From: Pseudoalteromonas sp. T1lg88
Lineage (GTDB): Bacteria > Pseudomonadota > Gammaproteobacteria > Enterobacterales > Alteromonadaceae
Assembly: GCF_002964765.1 (NCBI RefSeq)
Contig: NZ_PQCF01000003.1
Location: forward strand, 1 to 56,830
Length of the DNA: 56,830 nucleotides
Reading direction: 5' to 3'
Under the pieces are notes generated by a model. The model did not search any database. It worked only from the letters and a program-made list of their open reading frames with translations, and was not told where the DNA came from. This document shows positions 8,521-16,518 of the stretch, piece after piece. A program made the position numbers and the translations under genes. Numbering within the stretch: position 1 is the stretch's first letter; each line of letters opens with the position of its first letter.

Positions 8521-9825
8521 ATGCTCAGTATGATTGGCCTTATCGGCGGTCTGGTACTACTTATCATTCTTACCCTGCGCGGCGTAAACCTGTTTATTGC
8601 CGCCCCCTTGTGTGCCCTGTTGGTGGCGCTGAGCGGCAAAATGGCGCTCTTTCCCGGTGAGAATGTGTCTTTAGACTTTGTCAGCACTTATATGAACGGC
8701 TTTGCCGGTTTCCTCAGTGCCTGGTTCTTTATGTTCTTGCTCGGCTCCCTGTTCGGCAAGTTTATGGAAGACAGTGGCGCCGCGGACAGCGTTGCCCGTG
8801 CCATAGTCAACAAGCTAGGCATGAAGCACGCGGTACTGGCCGTGGTGATTGCCTGTGCGGTACTGACCTATGGTGGTGTCAGCGTCTTTATCGTCGCCTT
8901 TTCCGTGTATCCCATGGCCTTGAGCCTGTTTAAAGACGCCAACCTGCCACGGCGCTTTATTCCCGCGACCCTGGCCTTTGGCTCGGTGACCTTTACCATG
9001 ACCTCGGCGGGCTCGCCGGAGATTCAAAACTGGATCCCCATCAAATATCTGGGCACCTCGCCCTATGCGGCCTGGGAAGTCAGTTTGTTCGTTGCTGTGT
9101 TTATGGCCATCGCCGGTTACTGGTGGCTGAAGAAGATGATCACCAAGGCGGTAGCTAACGGCGAGTGTTTCGAGGCTCGTGAAGATGATCCGGAAATTCC
9201 CGAGCGCGACTATCCGCACCCAATCACCGGGGTGATCCCGCTGCTGGTGGTGCTGCTTTTATCCTTCACCTTGCACGATGTATTTCAGCAAAGTGCGTTG
9301 ATTGTGGCGCTATTAGGCGGCGTTCTGACGCTATTGATCATCAACTTCAAGCATTTCCACAATCTAGCGGGGGCCATTAACGAAGGCACAACCGGGGCGC
9401 TGGTGGCCATAGGCAACACCAGTGCCGTGGTGGGCTTTGGTGCGGTGGCCAAAAACACCGAGGCATTTCAGGTGGCGGTGGAAGTCATGACCAATATGCC
9501 GGGCAACGAATTGCTCGGCGCGGCAGTGGCCGTTAGTGTGATTGCCGGTTTGACCGGCTCGGCATCAGGCGGTCAGGCCATAGCCCTGCCGTTAGTAGCG
9601 CCTCATTACCTGGATGCCGGTGTTAACCCGGAGCAATTACACCGGGTGGTGGCGATCAGTTCCGGGGCATTGGATACCTTGCCGCACAACGGTTATGTGG
9701 TGACCACTATCCGTGCCATCTGTAAAGAGACGCACCAGCGTGCCTACTGGTCTATGGCCGCATTAACGGCCGTGGTGCCGCTGATTGGCGTTGCCCTTGC
9801 ATTAGCCCTATTTATCTTATTTTAA
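8521..9825 (+). CDS. GntP-family permease, probable 3-hydroxybutyrate importer
   Basis: A 434-residue integral membrane protein with about 12 hydrophobic helices and the pattern of the GntP/gluconate-type permease family (GVNLFIAAP near the start, GKFMEDSGAADSVA, TYGGVSVFIVAF, TSAGSPEIQNWIP). Members of this subgroup are common beside 3-hydroxybutyrate dehydrogenase and CoA-transferase genes, as here, and are thought to bring short hydroxy or keto acids across the inner membrane. It has a good Shine-Dalgarno sequence (GAGGAG, 8508-8513) and is the first gene of a tight five-gene operon; the next ATG is three bases after its stop codon. The substrate is inferred from context. Confidence 0.85.
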   Translation: MLSMIGLIGGLVLLIILTLRGVNLFIAAPLCALLVALSGKMALFPGENVSLDFVSTYMNGFAGFLSAWFFMFLLGSLFGKFMEDSGAADSVARAIVNKLGMKHAVLAVVIACAVLTYGGVSVFIVAFSVYPMALSLFKDANLPRRFIPATLAFGSVTFTMTSAGSPEIQNWIPIKYLGTSPYAAWEVSLFVAVFMAIAGYWWLKKMITKAVANGECFEAREDDPEIPERDYPHPITGVIPLLVVLLLSFTLHDVFQQSALIVALLGGVLTLLIINFKHFHNLAGAINEGTTGALVAIGNTSAVVGFGAVAKNTEAFQVAVEVMTNMPGNELLGAAVAVSVIAGLTGSASGGQAIALPLVAPHYLDAGVNPEQLHRVVAISSGALDTLPHNGYVVTTIRAICKETHQRAYWSMAALTAVVPLIGVALALALFILF

Positions 9826-9828
9826 GGA

Positions 9829-11016
9829 ATGAACAAGATGTCTATGTTACGAGTTATTGGTGTTGTCTTAATTGTTGTAAGCCAGTGGGCCTGGGCCCAG
9901 GGTGAGCCCCTGCTGGTGGAAAAACAGCGTTTCGCCTTTGCAAATTACACCACGGAGTCGGGCGTCACCTTGCCCGAGGTGCAGGTGGGGTGGGAGAGCT
10001 ACGGCACCCTAAATGAAGCCAAGGACAATGTGATTTTGATCACCCATTTCTTCTCTGGCACCTCCCATGCGGCGGGTAAATACAGCGCGGATGATGCTTT
10101 GCCCGGGTATTGGGATGCCATTATTGGTCCGGGTAAGGCCATAGACACCAACAAGTTTTTTGTGATCAGCTCGGACACCCTGGTTAACGCCAACTGGCAC
10201 GATAAAAACGTGATCACCACGGGCCCGGCCTCCATCAATCCGAAAACCGGTAAGCCCTATGGCCTGGATTTCCCCGTGGTCACCATAGGCGACTTTGTCG
10301 AAGTGCAAAAACGTTTGCTCGACAGCCTGGGGATTGAAAAGCTCCACGCCGTTATTGGTGCATCCATGGGCTCTTTCCAGGCGCTGGAGTGGTCGGTGCG
10401 TTACCCAGACAAGGTTGAGCGACTGGTTCATGTGATTGGTGCGGCGAAAATGGATGCCTGGACGGTACCTGCGCTGGAGAAGTGGGCCTTGCCTATTCGC
10501 CTGGACGCAAACTGGAATAACGGCAATTACTATGAGGGTGACCGCCCGCTGGCCGGTGTAACCGCCACCATGCTTAACATCACCCAGGACGCCATGCACC
10601 CGGAAAGTTATAAGGCCAGCTTCCCAAACTTTAAAGTGCAGGACGAGGGCGCGAAAAAAGACATACGCACCCTGCCAGCCATTAACCAGACCCTGCATGA
10701 GCGTGCCCTGGCTCGAGCGCAAACTCAGGATGCCAACCATATTCTCTATTTAGTGCGCGCCTCGCAACTATACAGCGCCGGCATGCAGGAAGACCTAAAC
10801 GCGGCGGCACAAAAGGTTCAGGCTAAGGTACTGCTTATGCCCGCCAGTAACGACTTGTTGTTACGCCCAGGCCCGGTGCACGCGTTTGCCAAGCTGCTTA
10901 AAGAGCAAGAGAAAGATGTGAAAATCGAGGAAATTGAGGGTATCTGGGGTCATCTTGACGGTATTTTTTCCATTCAAACCAAGGCCCAGGTGATCACCGA
11001 ATTCTTAGCGGAGTAA
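9829..11016 (+). CDS. Exported alpha/beta hydrolase of the homoserine acetyltransferase (MetX) family
   Basis: A 395-residue protein with a clear signal peptide (about 1-24, ending WAWAQ) and an alpha/beta-hydrolase fold. The nucleophile is S179 in GASMG, the acid D342 in ASNDLL, and the base H375 in WGHLDG. The layout follows the MetX family, but true homoserine acetyltransferases are cytoplasmic; export argues for a hydrolase acting in the periplasm. Its position between a permease and 3-hydroxybutyrate dehydrogenase suggests that it cleaves an ester, for example 3-hydroxybutyrate dimers or oligomers, to give the monomer taken up by the permease. This is inference. The gene is tightly coupled on both sides (three bases and two bases). 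Confidence 0.8.
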   Translation: MNKMSMLRVIGVVLIVVSQWAWAQGEPLLVEKQRFAFANYTTESGVTLPEVQVGWESYGTLNEAKDNVILITHFFSGTSHAAGKYSADDALPGYWDAIIGPGKAIDTNKFFVISSDTLVNANWHDKNVITTGPASINPKTGKPYGLDFPVVTIGDFVEVQKRLLDSLGIEKLHAVIGASMGSFQALEWSVRYPDKVERLVHVIGAAKMDAWTVPALEKWALPIRLDANWNNGNYYEGDRPLAGVTATMLNITQDAMHPESYKASFPNFKVQDEGAKKDIRTLPAINQTLHERALARAQTQDANHILYLVRASQLYSAGMQEDLNAAAQKVQAKVLLMPASNDLLLRPGPVHAFAKLLKEQEKDVKIEEIEGIWGHLDGIFSIQTKAQVITEFLAE

Positions 11017-11018
11017 TT

Positions 11019-11777
11019 ATGAGCAAACGAATTTTAATTACCGGTGCCGCCAGTGGCATTGGCCGCTATGTGGCGGAGCATTTGGGCAAACAAGGGCACG
11101 AGATCTTACTGACCGATCTCGATGGTGAGCGTGCCAAGGCCGAGGCCGAAATGCTCCAACAGCAGGGCATTCGTGCCCAGGGCCTGGCGCTGAATGTGGC
11201 GGATCTTGCTTCCCTCGGGGACTTTATTGCCAGGCAGCCGACCATAGATGTGCTGATCAATAACGCCGGTGTTCAATACGTTGAGCGTCTAGACGACTAC
11301 CCCTTGGATAAATGGCAGCTGTTGCAGGATGTGCTGCTCAATGGCCCGGCCATGCTCACCAAGGCGGTGCTCCCGGCGATGCGAGAGCAAAACTTTGGTC
11401 GCATTATCAATATCGGCTCCATCCATGCCCAGGTGGCCTCCAAGTATAAGTCGGCCTATGTGTCGGCCAAGCATGGCCTTATTGGTTTGGGCAAGGTGCT
11501 GGCGCTGGAAACCGGGGATGTGGATATCACGGTCAATACCATTTGCCCGGCCTATGTGAAAACACCCCTGGTCGAGGCGCAAATAGCCAGCCAGGCCAAA
11601 CAACATGGCATCACGGAGCAGGAGGTGATCGACACCATAATGCTGGCCCCCATGCCTAAAAAGGCCTTTATCGGCCTGGATGAAATCGCCCACACCCTTG
11701 ACTTTTTAATGGCGGATGCGGCGCGCAATATTACTGCCCAAGCCATCGCCCTTGATGGCGGCTGGACGGCGCAATAG
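11019..11777 (+). CDS. bdhA: 3-hydroxybutyrate dehydrogenase
   Basis: A 252-residue short-chain dehydrogenase. It has the NAD-binding TGAASGIG (8-15), the NNAG motif (81-84), and the catalytic S134, Y147 and K151 ([13 protein letters not shown]). [13 protein letters not shown] and the end ALDGGWTAQ are typical of D-3-hydroxybutyrate dehydrogenases. It oxidises (R)-3-hydroxybutyrate to acetoacetate with NAD in the cytoplasm. It lies immediately before the CoA-transferase genes that activate acetoacetate, which supports the assignment over a generic SDR. Confidence 0.9.
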   Translation: MSKRILITGAASGIGRYVAEHLGKQGHEILLTDLDGERAKAEAEMLQQQGIRAQGLALNVADLASLGDFIARQPTIDVLINNAGVQYVERLDDYPLDKWQLLQDVLLNGPAMLTKAVLPAMREQNFGRIINIGSIHAQVASKYKSAYVSAKHGLIGLGKVLALETGDVDITVNTICPAYVKTPLVEAQIASQAKQHGITEQEVIDTIMLAPMPKKAFIGLDEIAHTLDFLMADAARNITAQAIALDGGWTAQ

Positions 11778-11785
11778 GAGAGAAG

Positions 11786-12487
11786 ATGGCAGGTTTTAAT
11801 AAGGTAGTGAACAGCTACGGTGAAGCTATGGCGGGCCTCGAAGACAATATGACGGTGATCGCCGGCGGTTTTGGCCTTTGCGGTATTCCCGAGGGCTTGA
11901 TTAAAGAAATCAAAAACAAGGGCACCACCGGCCTAACAGTGGTTTCCAATAACTGCGGCGTCGATGGCTTTGGTTTAGGCATATTGCTTGAAGATAAGCA
12001 GATCCACAAAATGGTGGCCTCTTATGTGGGTGAAAACGCCCTGTTCGAGCAGCAATTGCTGAGCGGTGAGCTGGAGGTGGAGTTAACCCCTCAGGGCACC
12101 TTGGCGGAGAAAATGCGTGCCGGTGGCGCCGGCATCCCCGCGTTTTACACCGCAACCGGAGTAGGCACAGTGGTGGCCGAAGGCAAGGATATCAAGCAGT
12201 TTGCTGGCCGCGACTATGTGCTTGAGCCCAGTATTGTCGGCGACTTTGCCATAGTGAAGGCGTGGAAGGCGGATCGCTACGGCAACTGCATCTATCGTCA
12301 TACGGCGATGAATTTTAACCCCATGGCCGCCACCGCTGGCAAGATCACCGTGGTTGAGGCGGAAGAAATCGTCGAGCCCGGGGAACTGGAGCCCAGTCAA
12401 ATTCACACCCCGGGTATTTATGTACAACGCGTGATTCAAGGTCAGTTTGAAAAGCGCATCGAAAAACGTACGGTGCGAGGAGCATAA
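11786..12487 (+). CDS. scoA: 3-oxoacid CoA-transferase subunit A
   Basis: A 233-residue alpha subunit of succinyl-CoA:3-ketoacid CoA-transferase (family I). The glycine-rich CoA-binding [10 protein letters not shown] lies near residue 28 and the family-typical [11 protein letters not shown] near 55. With subunit B it moves CoA from succinyl-CoA to acetoacetate, giving acetoacetyl-CoA for thiolysis. A Shine-Dalgarno sequence (GGAGAG) precedes the ATG, and the gene follows the dehydrogenase by eight bases. The substrate choice (acetoacetate rather than another 3-oxoacid) follows from the neighbours. Confidence 0.92.
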   Translation: MAGFNKVVNSYGEAMAGLEDNMTVIAGGFGLCGIPEGLIKEIKNKGTTGLTVVSNNCGVDGFGLGILLEDKQIHKMVASYVGENALFEQQLLSGELEVELTPQGTLAEKMRAGGAGIPAFYTATGVGTVVAEGKDIKQFAGRDYVLEPSIVGDFAIVKAWKADRYGNCIYRHTAMNFNPMAATAGKITVVEAEEIVEPGELEPSQIHTPGIYVQRVIQGQFEKRIEKRTVRGA

Positions 12488-12489
12488 CC

Positions 12490-13146
12490 ATGGCACTGAC
12501 ACGAGAGCAAACGGCGCAGCGCGTCGCCCAGGAATTACGCGACGGTTATTATGTGAACCTCGGCATAGGCATTCCTACCCTGGTTGCCAACTTTGTGCCC
12601 AAAGGCATAGATGTGATGCTGCAATCGGAAAACGGCTTGCTGGGCATGGGCGAATATCCGCTTGAGGCACAAGTGGATGCGGACATGATCAATGCGGGTA
12701 AGGAAACCGTGACCGCCCGCACCGGTGCCGCGATTTTTAACTCCGCCGAAAGCTTTGCCATGATCCGCGGTGGTCATGTGGACTTAACCGTGTTGGGCGC
12801 TTTCGAAGTGGATCAAAACGGCAACATCGCCAGTTGGATGATCCCCGGCAAGCTGGTCAAAGGCATGGGCGGGGCCATGGATCTGGTGGCCGGCGCCAAA
12901 AATATTATCTGTACCATGACCCATGCCAGCAAGCATGGCGACTCAAAACTGCTGACCCAGTGTTCGCTGCCGCTGACGGGCGTGGCGTGTATCAATAAGG
13001 TGATCACCGACCTGGCGCTGCTGGAAATCAAGGACGGTGCGTTTCACCTGCTTGAGCGCGCTCCCGGCGTGAGTGTGGAAGAAATTAAAGCCAAAACCCA
13101 GGGCAAGCTCATCTGCCCGGAACAGGTGCCTGAGATGCAGTTTTAG
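12490..13146 (+). CDS. scoB: 3-oxoacid CoA-transferase subunit B
   Basis: A 218-residue beta subunit. It has GIGIPTLV (25-32) and the SENGLLG motif whose glutamate, E47, forms the covalent CoA thioester in family I CoA-transferases. It starts three bases after scoA and completes the enzyme. No thiolase gene is in the window, so acetoacetyl-CoA must be cleaved by a thiolase encoded elsewhere. A strong terminator follows the gene, marking the end of the permease-hydrolase-bdhA-scoAB operon. Confidence 0.93.
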   Translation: MALTREQTAQRVAQELRDGYYVNLGIGIPTLVANFVPKGIDVMLQSENGLLGMGEYPLEAQVDADMINAGKETVTARTGAAIFNSAESFAMIRGGHVDLTVLGAFEVDQNGNIASWMIPGKLVKGMGGAMDLVAGAKNIICTMTHASKHGDSKLLTQCSLPLTGVACINKVITDLALLEIKDGAFHLLERAPGVSVEEIKAKTQGKLICPEQVPEMQF

Positions 13147-13174
13147 GTTTCTCCCGATTCTAAATTGCACGACC

Positions 13175-13210
13175 AAACACCCAGCTAGCCTGTTATGCTG
13201 GGTGTTTTTT
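13175..13210 (+). terminator. Terminator of the 3-hydroxybutyrate operon
   Basis: Arms AACACCCAGC (13176-13185) and GCTGGGTGTT (13197-13206) form a 10-bp stem followed by a run of T. It lies 29 bases past the scoB stop. Confidence 0.88.
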
Positions 13211-13311
13211 ATGAATTCATCACAAACCGACACAAACGCAAGCTGAGGGGTTTCAAGCAGGAGGTGTGCTAAGGTTTAAGGGCTATTAACCAAGATGCGA
13301 CAGAGATCTAA

Positions 13312-13524
13312 ATGAATAATGTCATTCTCGAGTCTGTTATCACTTGCCCAGCGTGCGGCGCAAAAAAGCAGGAAACCATGCCAACGGATGCGTGCCAATT
13401 TTATTATGAGTGCACGTCTTGCCACACTCTGTTAAAGCCTTTACCCGGTGACTGCTGCGTGTATTGCTCATATGGCTCGGTTAAATGCCCACCGATACAA
13501 AAAGAGGGCAGGTGCTGCGGTTAA
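13312..13524 (+). CDS. GDCCVxC domain Cys-rich small protein
   Basis: A 70-residue protein with eleven cysteines, arranged as CPAC (12-15), C28, CTSC (34-37), GDCCVYC (47-52), C59 and a CCG end. The core GDCCVYCSYGSVKCPP matches the family known as GDCCVxC domain (seleno)proteins, some of whose members carry selenocysteine. This copy uses cysteine throughout and ends at a TAA. The function is unknown; metal binding or redox chemistry is plausible from the cysteine spacing. It stands alone between the scoB terminator and the next gene. Confidence 0.8.
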   Translation: MNNVILESVITCPACGAKKQETMPTDACQFYYECTSCHTLLKPLPGDCCVYCSYGSVKCPPIQKEGRCCG

Positions 13525-13665
13525 TAACACTCAAATCAAATCGGGCAGCGATTGCCACGGCTACAGCCTAGATCCCCCCCTTGTAAAAGCTGCTTACATT
13601 TTATTCGATGCACTGAATGTGCATTTAGGTCATGCTAGGTCCATCAAGAAAAAGGAGAAAGCACA

Positions 13666-14454
13666 ATGCGATGTCATGAAGTTGATTATGAAATTATCGG
13701 CCATTCGATGCAGATGGTGGAAGTGGAACTGGACCCGGGTGAGGCGGTGATCGCCGAAGCGGGGGCGATGAACTACCTTGAAGACGGCATTCAATATGAA
13801 GCCAAAATGGGTGATGGCTCGCAGGTCAATCAAGGCTTTATGAGCAAGTTGTTCAGTGCCGGTAAGCGCATGATCACAGGTGAATCCCTGTTTATGACCC
13901 ACTTTACCAATCAGGGCATGGGTAAAAAACGCGTTGCCTTTGCCGCTCCTTTCCCGGGCAGTATTGTGCCCTTAAATATGGCCGAGCTGGGTGAGCAGGT
14001 GTTCTTACAAAAAGACTCCTTCTTGTGCGCGGCACTGGGCACCGAGGTCAACATCGCCTTTCAGCGTAAATTAGGTGCCGGTTTCTTTGGCGGCGAAGGT
14101 TTTATTTTGCAGCGCTTGAAAGGCGACGGCATGGCCTTTGCCCATGCCGGCGGCACTGTGGTTGAGAAACAGCTTAATGGTGAAACACTGCGTCTCGATA
14201 CCGGTTGTGTGGTTGGCTTTACCGGTGGTATCGAATTTGATATCGAGCGGGTGAAGGGGTTACGCTCCATGTTCTTCGGCGGTGAAGGCTTGTTCCTCAC
14301 CACGCTGCGCGGCCATGGCACCGTGTGGATTCAAAGCTTACCCTTCTCACGACTAGCAGATCGTGTGCTTGAACATGCTCCAAAAGTGGGAGGTGCACGC
14401 CAAGGCGAGGGCTCAGTCCTTGGCGGTATCGGCGATATGATAGGCGGCGATTAA
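13666..14454 (+). CDS. TIGR00266 / AIM24 family protein
   Basis: A 262-residue soluble protein of the TIGR00266 family (AIM24-like beta-rich fold). It starts with [25 protein letters not shown] and contains repeated Gly-Gly turns ([22 protein letters not shown]). It ends in a glycine-rich tail ([10 protein letters not shown]). The biochemical role is unknown; the eukaryotic relative AIM24 supports mitochondrial inner-membrane organisation. A good Shine-Dalgarno sequence (AAAGGAGAAA, 13651-13660) precedes the ATG. It is convergent with the EVE-domain gene, with only 16 bases between the stops. Confidence 0.85.
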   Translation: MRCHEVDYEIIGHSMQMVEVELDPGEAVIAEAGAMNYLEDGIQYEAKMGDGSQVNQGFMSKLFSAGKRMITGESLFMTHFTNQGMGKKRVAFAAPFPGSIVPLNMAELGEQVFLQKDSFLCAALGTEVNIAFQRKLGAGFFGGEGFILQRLKGDGMAFAHAGGTVVEKQLNGETLRLDTGCVVGFTGGIEFDIERVKGLRSMFFGGEGLFLTTLRGHGTVWIQSLPFSRLADRVLEHAPKVGGARQGEGSVLGGIGDMIGGD

Positions 14455-14470
14455 TTCACGCCGCCTCATC

Positions 14471-14932
14471 TTACTTACTGGCAATGCCGCACAGGTATTG
14501 CCATTCTTCCTCGGTAACCGGCATCACGGACAAGCGCCCGGATTTTTTCAGCGTCAGCTCTTCGATGGCCGGGTCGGCCTTAATAGCCTGTAAGGTCACC
14601 GGCTTGTTAAACGTTTGCCGGTATTGCACGTCGACACTAAACCAGCGCGGCGCCTCGGCCGTGGCTTTAGGGTCATAGTAATCGCCATTGGCATCATATT
14701 GTGATGGATCCGCATAGGGGCCGTTCACTATCTCGGCCACGCCGACTATGGCCGGTACCTTGCAGCTTGAATGATAGATAAACACCTTGTCGCCCACCTT
14801 CATGCCATCGCGAATAAAATTACGGGCCTGATAATTACGTACGCCATCCCACACCGTGGTGCCGTTCGGCGCCGCTTTTAGGTCTGCTAATGAAAATGCA
14901 TCGGGCTCTGTTTTGAGTAGCCAATAAGCCAT
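14471..14932 (-). CDS. EVE domain-containing protein
   Basis: A 153-residue single-domain protein with the EVE (PUA/YTH-like) fold. It starts MAYWLLKTEPDAFSLADL, with WDGVRNYQARNFIRDGMKVGD, FIYHSS, GVAEIV and the end LSVMPVTEEEWQYL. EVE domains bind modified bases in DNA or RNA; the housekeeping form here corresponds to the widespread short protein often encoded near cell-maintenance genes. It starts 84 bases from the divergent tesB gene. No restriction or defence gene is adjacent. Confidence 0.9.
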   Translation of the reverse strand: MAYWLLKTEPDAFSLADLKAAPNGTTVWDGVRNYQARNFIRDGMKVGDKVFIYHSSCKVPAIVGVAEIVNGPYADPSQYDANGDYYDPKATAEAPRWFSVDVQYRQTFNKPVTLQAIKADPAIEELTLKKSGRLSVMPVTEEEWQYLCGIASK

Positions 14933-15016
14933 GTTGGGTCCTGTGCTGAGCTAGGTAATCGGGTTCATTGTATAGTATTATCATTGTATTAGCTGCAATG
15001 TGGAAATGAGGACACA

Positions 15017-15874
15017 ATGAGCCAAGCACTAGATAATTTACTATCCCTGTTAAAACTGGAAGAAATCGAGTTGGGCCTGTATCGCGGTGCCAGCCAGGAC
15101 CTGGGTTTTAAGGCTGTTTTTGGCGGTCAGGTTATGGGTCAGGCACTCTCGGCGGCGAAGGAAACCCTGCCCGAAGGGCGCGTGGTGCATTCCCTGCATT
15201 CCTATTTTTTACGCCCCGGCGATGCCTCGCGTCCCATTGTGTATGATGTGGAAAACATCCGCGACGGTAAGAGCCTGAGCACCCGCCGTGTCAGTGCCAT
15301 TCAGTACGGCAAACCGATTTTCTATATGACCGCCTCTTTCTCCGGCGACGCCCAGGGCCTGGAACACCAAAGCACCATGCCGGATGTGCCGGCACCGGAA
15401 GGCCTGCGTTCGGCATTGGAATTTTACCAAGAGCATGCGCACCAAATTCCCGAGCCCATTCGTAACAAGTTTATCAGCGAAAAGCCCATCGACATGCGCC
15501 CGGTGAATTTCCAAAACCCCTTTAAGCCGCAGGTGGCCGAGCCGATTAAGCATATCTGGTTTAAGACCAATGGCGAGATGCCGGATGACCAGCGTATTCA
15601 CAACTATTTGCTGGCCTATGCGTCGGACTTCGAGTTTTTACCAACGGCACTTCAGCCGCACGGTAAGTCCTTTATGCACCCAAAAATGCAGGTAGCCACT
15701 ATCGATCACTCCATGTGGTTCCACCGTCCATTCCGCATGGACGAATGGATGCTCTACAGCGTGGACAGCCCCAGCGCCAGCTGTGGCCGCGGCCTGGTAC
15801 GCGGCCAGTTCTTTGACCGCAAGGGCAATCTGGTTGCTTCTACCATTCAAGAAGGTGTGATGCGCGAGCGCTAG
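15017..15874 (+). CDS. tesB: Acyl-CoA thioesterase II
   Basis: A 285-residue double-hotdog thioesterase, almost the length of E. coli TesB (286) and close to it in sequence: [58 protein letters not shown] and the end [10 protein letters not shown]. It hydrolyses medium- and long-chain acyl-CoA, and in some bacteria 3-hydroxyacyl-CoA, to free acid in the cytoplasm. The catalytic Asp (YASD), Ser/Thr region (IDHSMW) and Gln (IQEG) are present. It is monocistronic. Confidence 0.95.
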   Translation: MSQALDNLLSLLKLEEIELGLYRGASQDLGFKAVFGGQVMGQALSAAKETLPEGRVVHSLHSYFLRPGDASRPIVYDVENIRDGKSLSTRRVSAIQYGKPIFYMTASFSGDAQGLEHQSTMPDVPAPEGLRSALEFYQEHAHQIPEPIRNKFISEKPIDMRPVNFQNPFKPQVAEPIKHIWFKTNGEMPDDQRIHNYLLAYASDFEFLPTALQPHGKSFMHPKMQVATIDHSMWFHRPFRMDEWMLYSVDSPSASCGRGLVRGQFFDRKGNLVASTIQEGVMRER

Positions 15875-15900
15875 GGGGTTAAAACTGCTGCGCTCATCAT

Positions 15901-15975
15901 GACGGCGTTAAAAATCGCTTTAAAGTCCTCATTTACACCCAGTAAACTGCGGCTTTTTAGCGATTTTTGCCTTGT
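15901..15975. repeat. Large palindromic intergenic element
   Basis: AAAAATCGCT (15910-15919) pairs with AGCGATTTTT (15959-15968). The palindrome extends outward (GGCGTT versus its imperfect partner TGCC) and inward through TTTAAAG/CTTTTTA-like arms to a TTTACACCCAGTAAA centre. It looks like a mobile or repetitive intergenic palindrome downstream of tesB. It could also act as a terminator of tesB. Confidence 0.55.
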
Positions 15976-16041
15976 ACTGACTTCGCTCGTTACGTTTTGT
16001 GAGTGCATTGTTATGTTACGAGCCGTCGACAGTGGCGTTTT

Positions 16042-16069
16042 TGTAGGTCGGTGCTCTGCGCCGACAGCG
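16042..16069 (+). repeat. REP-like 28-base element, left copy
   Basis: TGTAGGTCGG-TGCTCTG-CGCCGACAGCG. The exact reverse complement lies at 19309-19336. A diverged relative lies at 5004. The element folds as a GTCGG(N)CCGAC stem-loop. Confidence 0.8.
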
Positions 16070-16085
16070 CTGGTTATTGACATAA

Positions 16086-16240
16086 CTTGTCGCGTTGGCG
16101 ACTTCAAGTCAGAGGAAATGCTATTAACTTGGGTGTGAGCAATTCATCCATGAAGCACTTCTCCTGTCGGCATCCATGTCTCCACCTCTTCGCACAGCGA
16201 AGCTTTGCTTCGAACGCTCGTCGCCCAACGCGACAAGATC
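16086..16240. repeat. Degenerate intergenic repeat, left copy
   Basis: CTTGTCGCGTTGGCGAC (16086-16102) is inverted with one extra base as GTCGCCCAACGCGACAAG at 16220-16237. The interval 16126-16223 resembles the reverse complement of about 19603-19715 (shared blocks: CTTGGGTG, AATTCATCC, CGGCATCCATG, CTCCACCTCT, TGCTTCG, CTCGTCGCCC). The rest of 15875-16518 holds no supportable gene. Confidence 0.6.
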
Positions 16241-16518
16241 TATCAGCGACCACCGCTGTCTGCAGTTCGACAAACAAAACCGCCATAGCCAGGCTAAAGC
16301 CTGACTTACAAACTCAAAAGGCATGCGCGACTTATCACGTAGCCACCACAGTGCTTTTTCCTTGATAGCTCTGATGTCGCCAAAGTGTTGCGCGGCATAC
16401 AAATGGAGTTATGTGCCAAAATCAGGGGTAAGTTTACATATGGTTGATATTTATGCTATCAAACAAGGGAGGCTAGGAGTGCTGGCTTTTTGTTAACAAT
16501 AAAAAAGGGAATTTTTAT

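Noticed and set aside
14471..14932. EVE-domain gene as part of a defence island
   Set aside because: No nuclease, methylase or other defence gene is adjacent; it is the common housekeeping form between AIM24-like and tesB genes.
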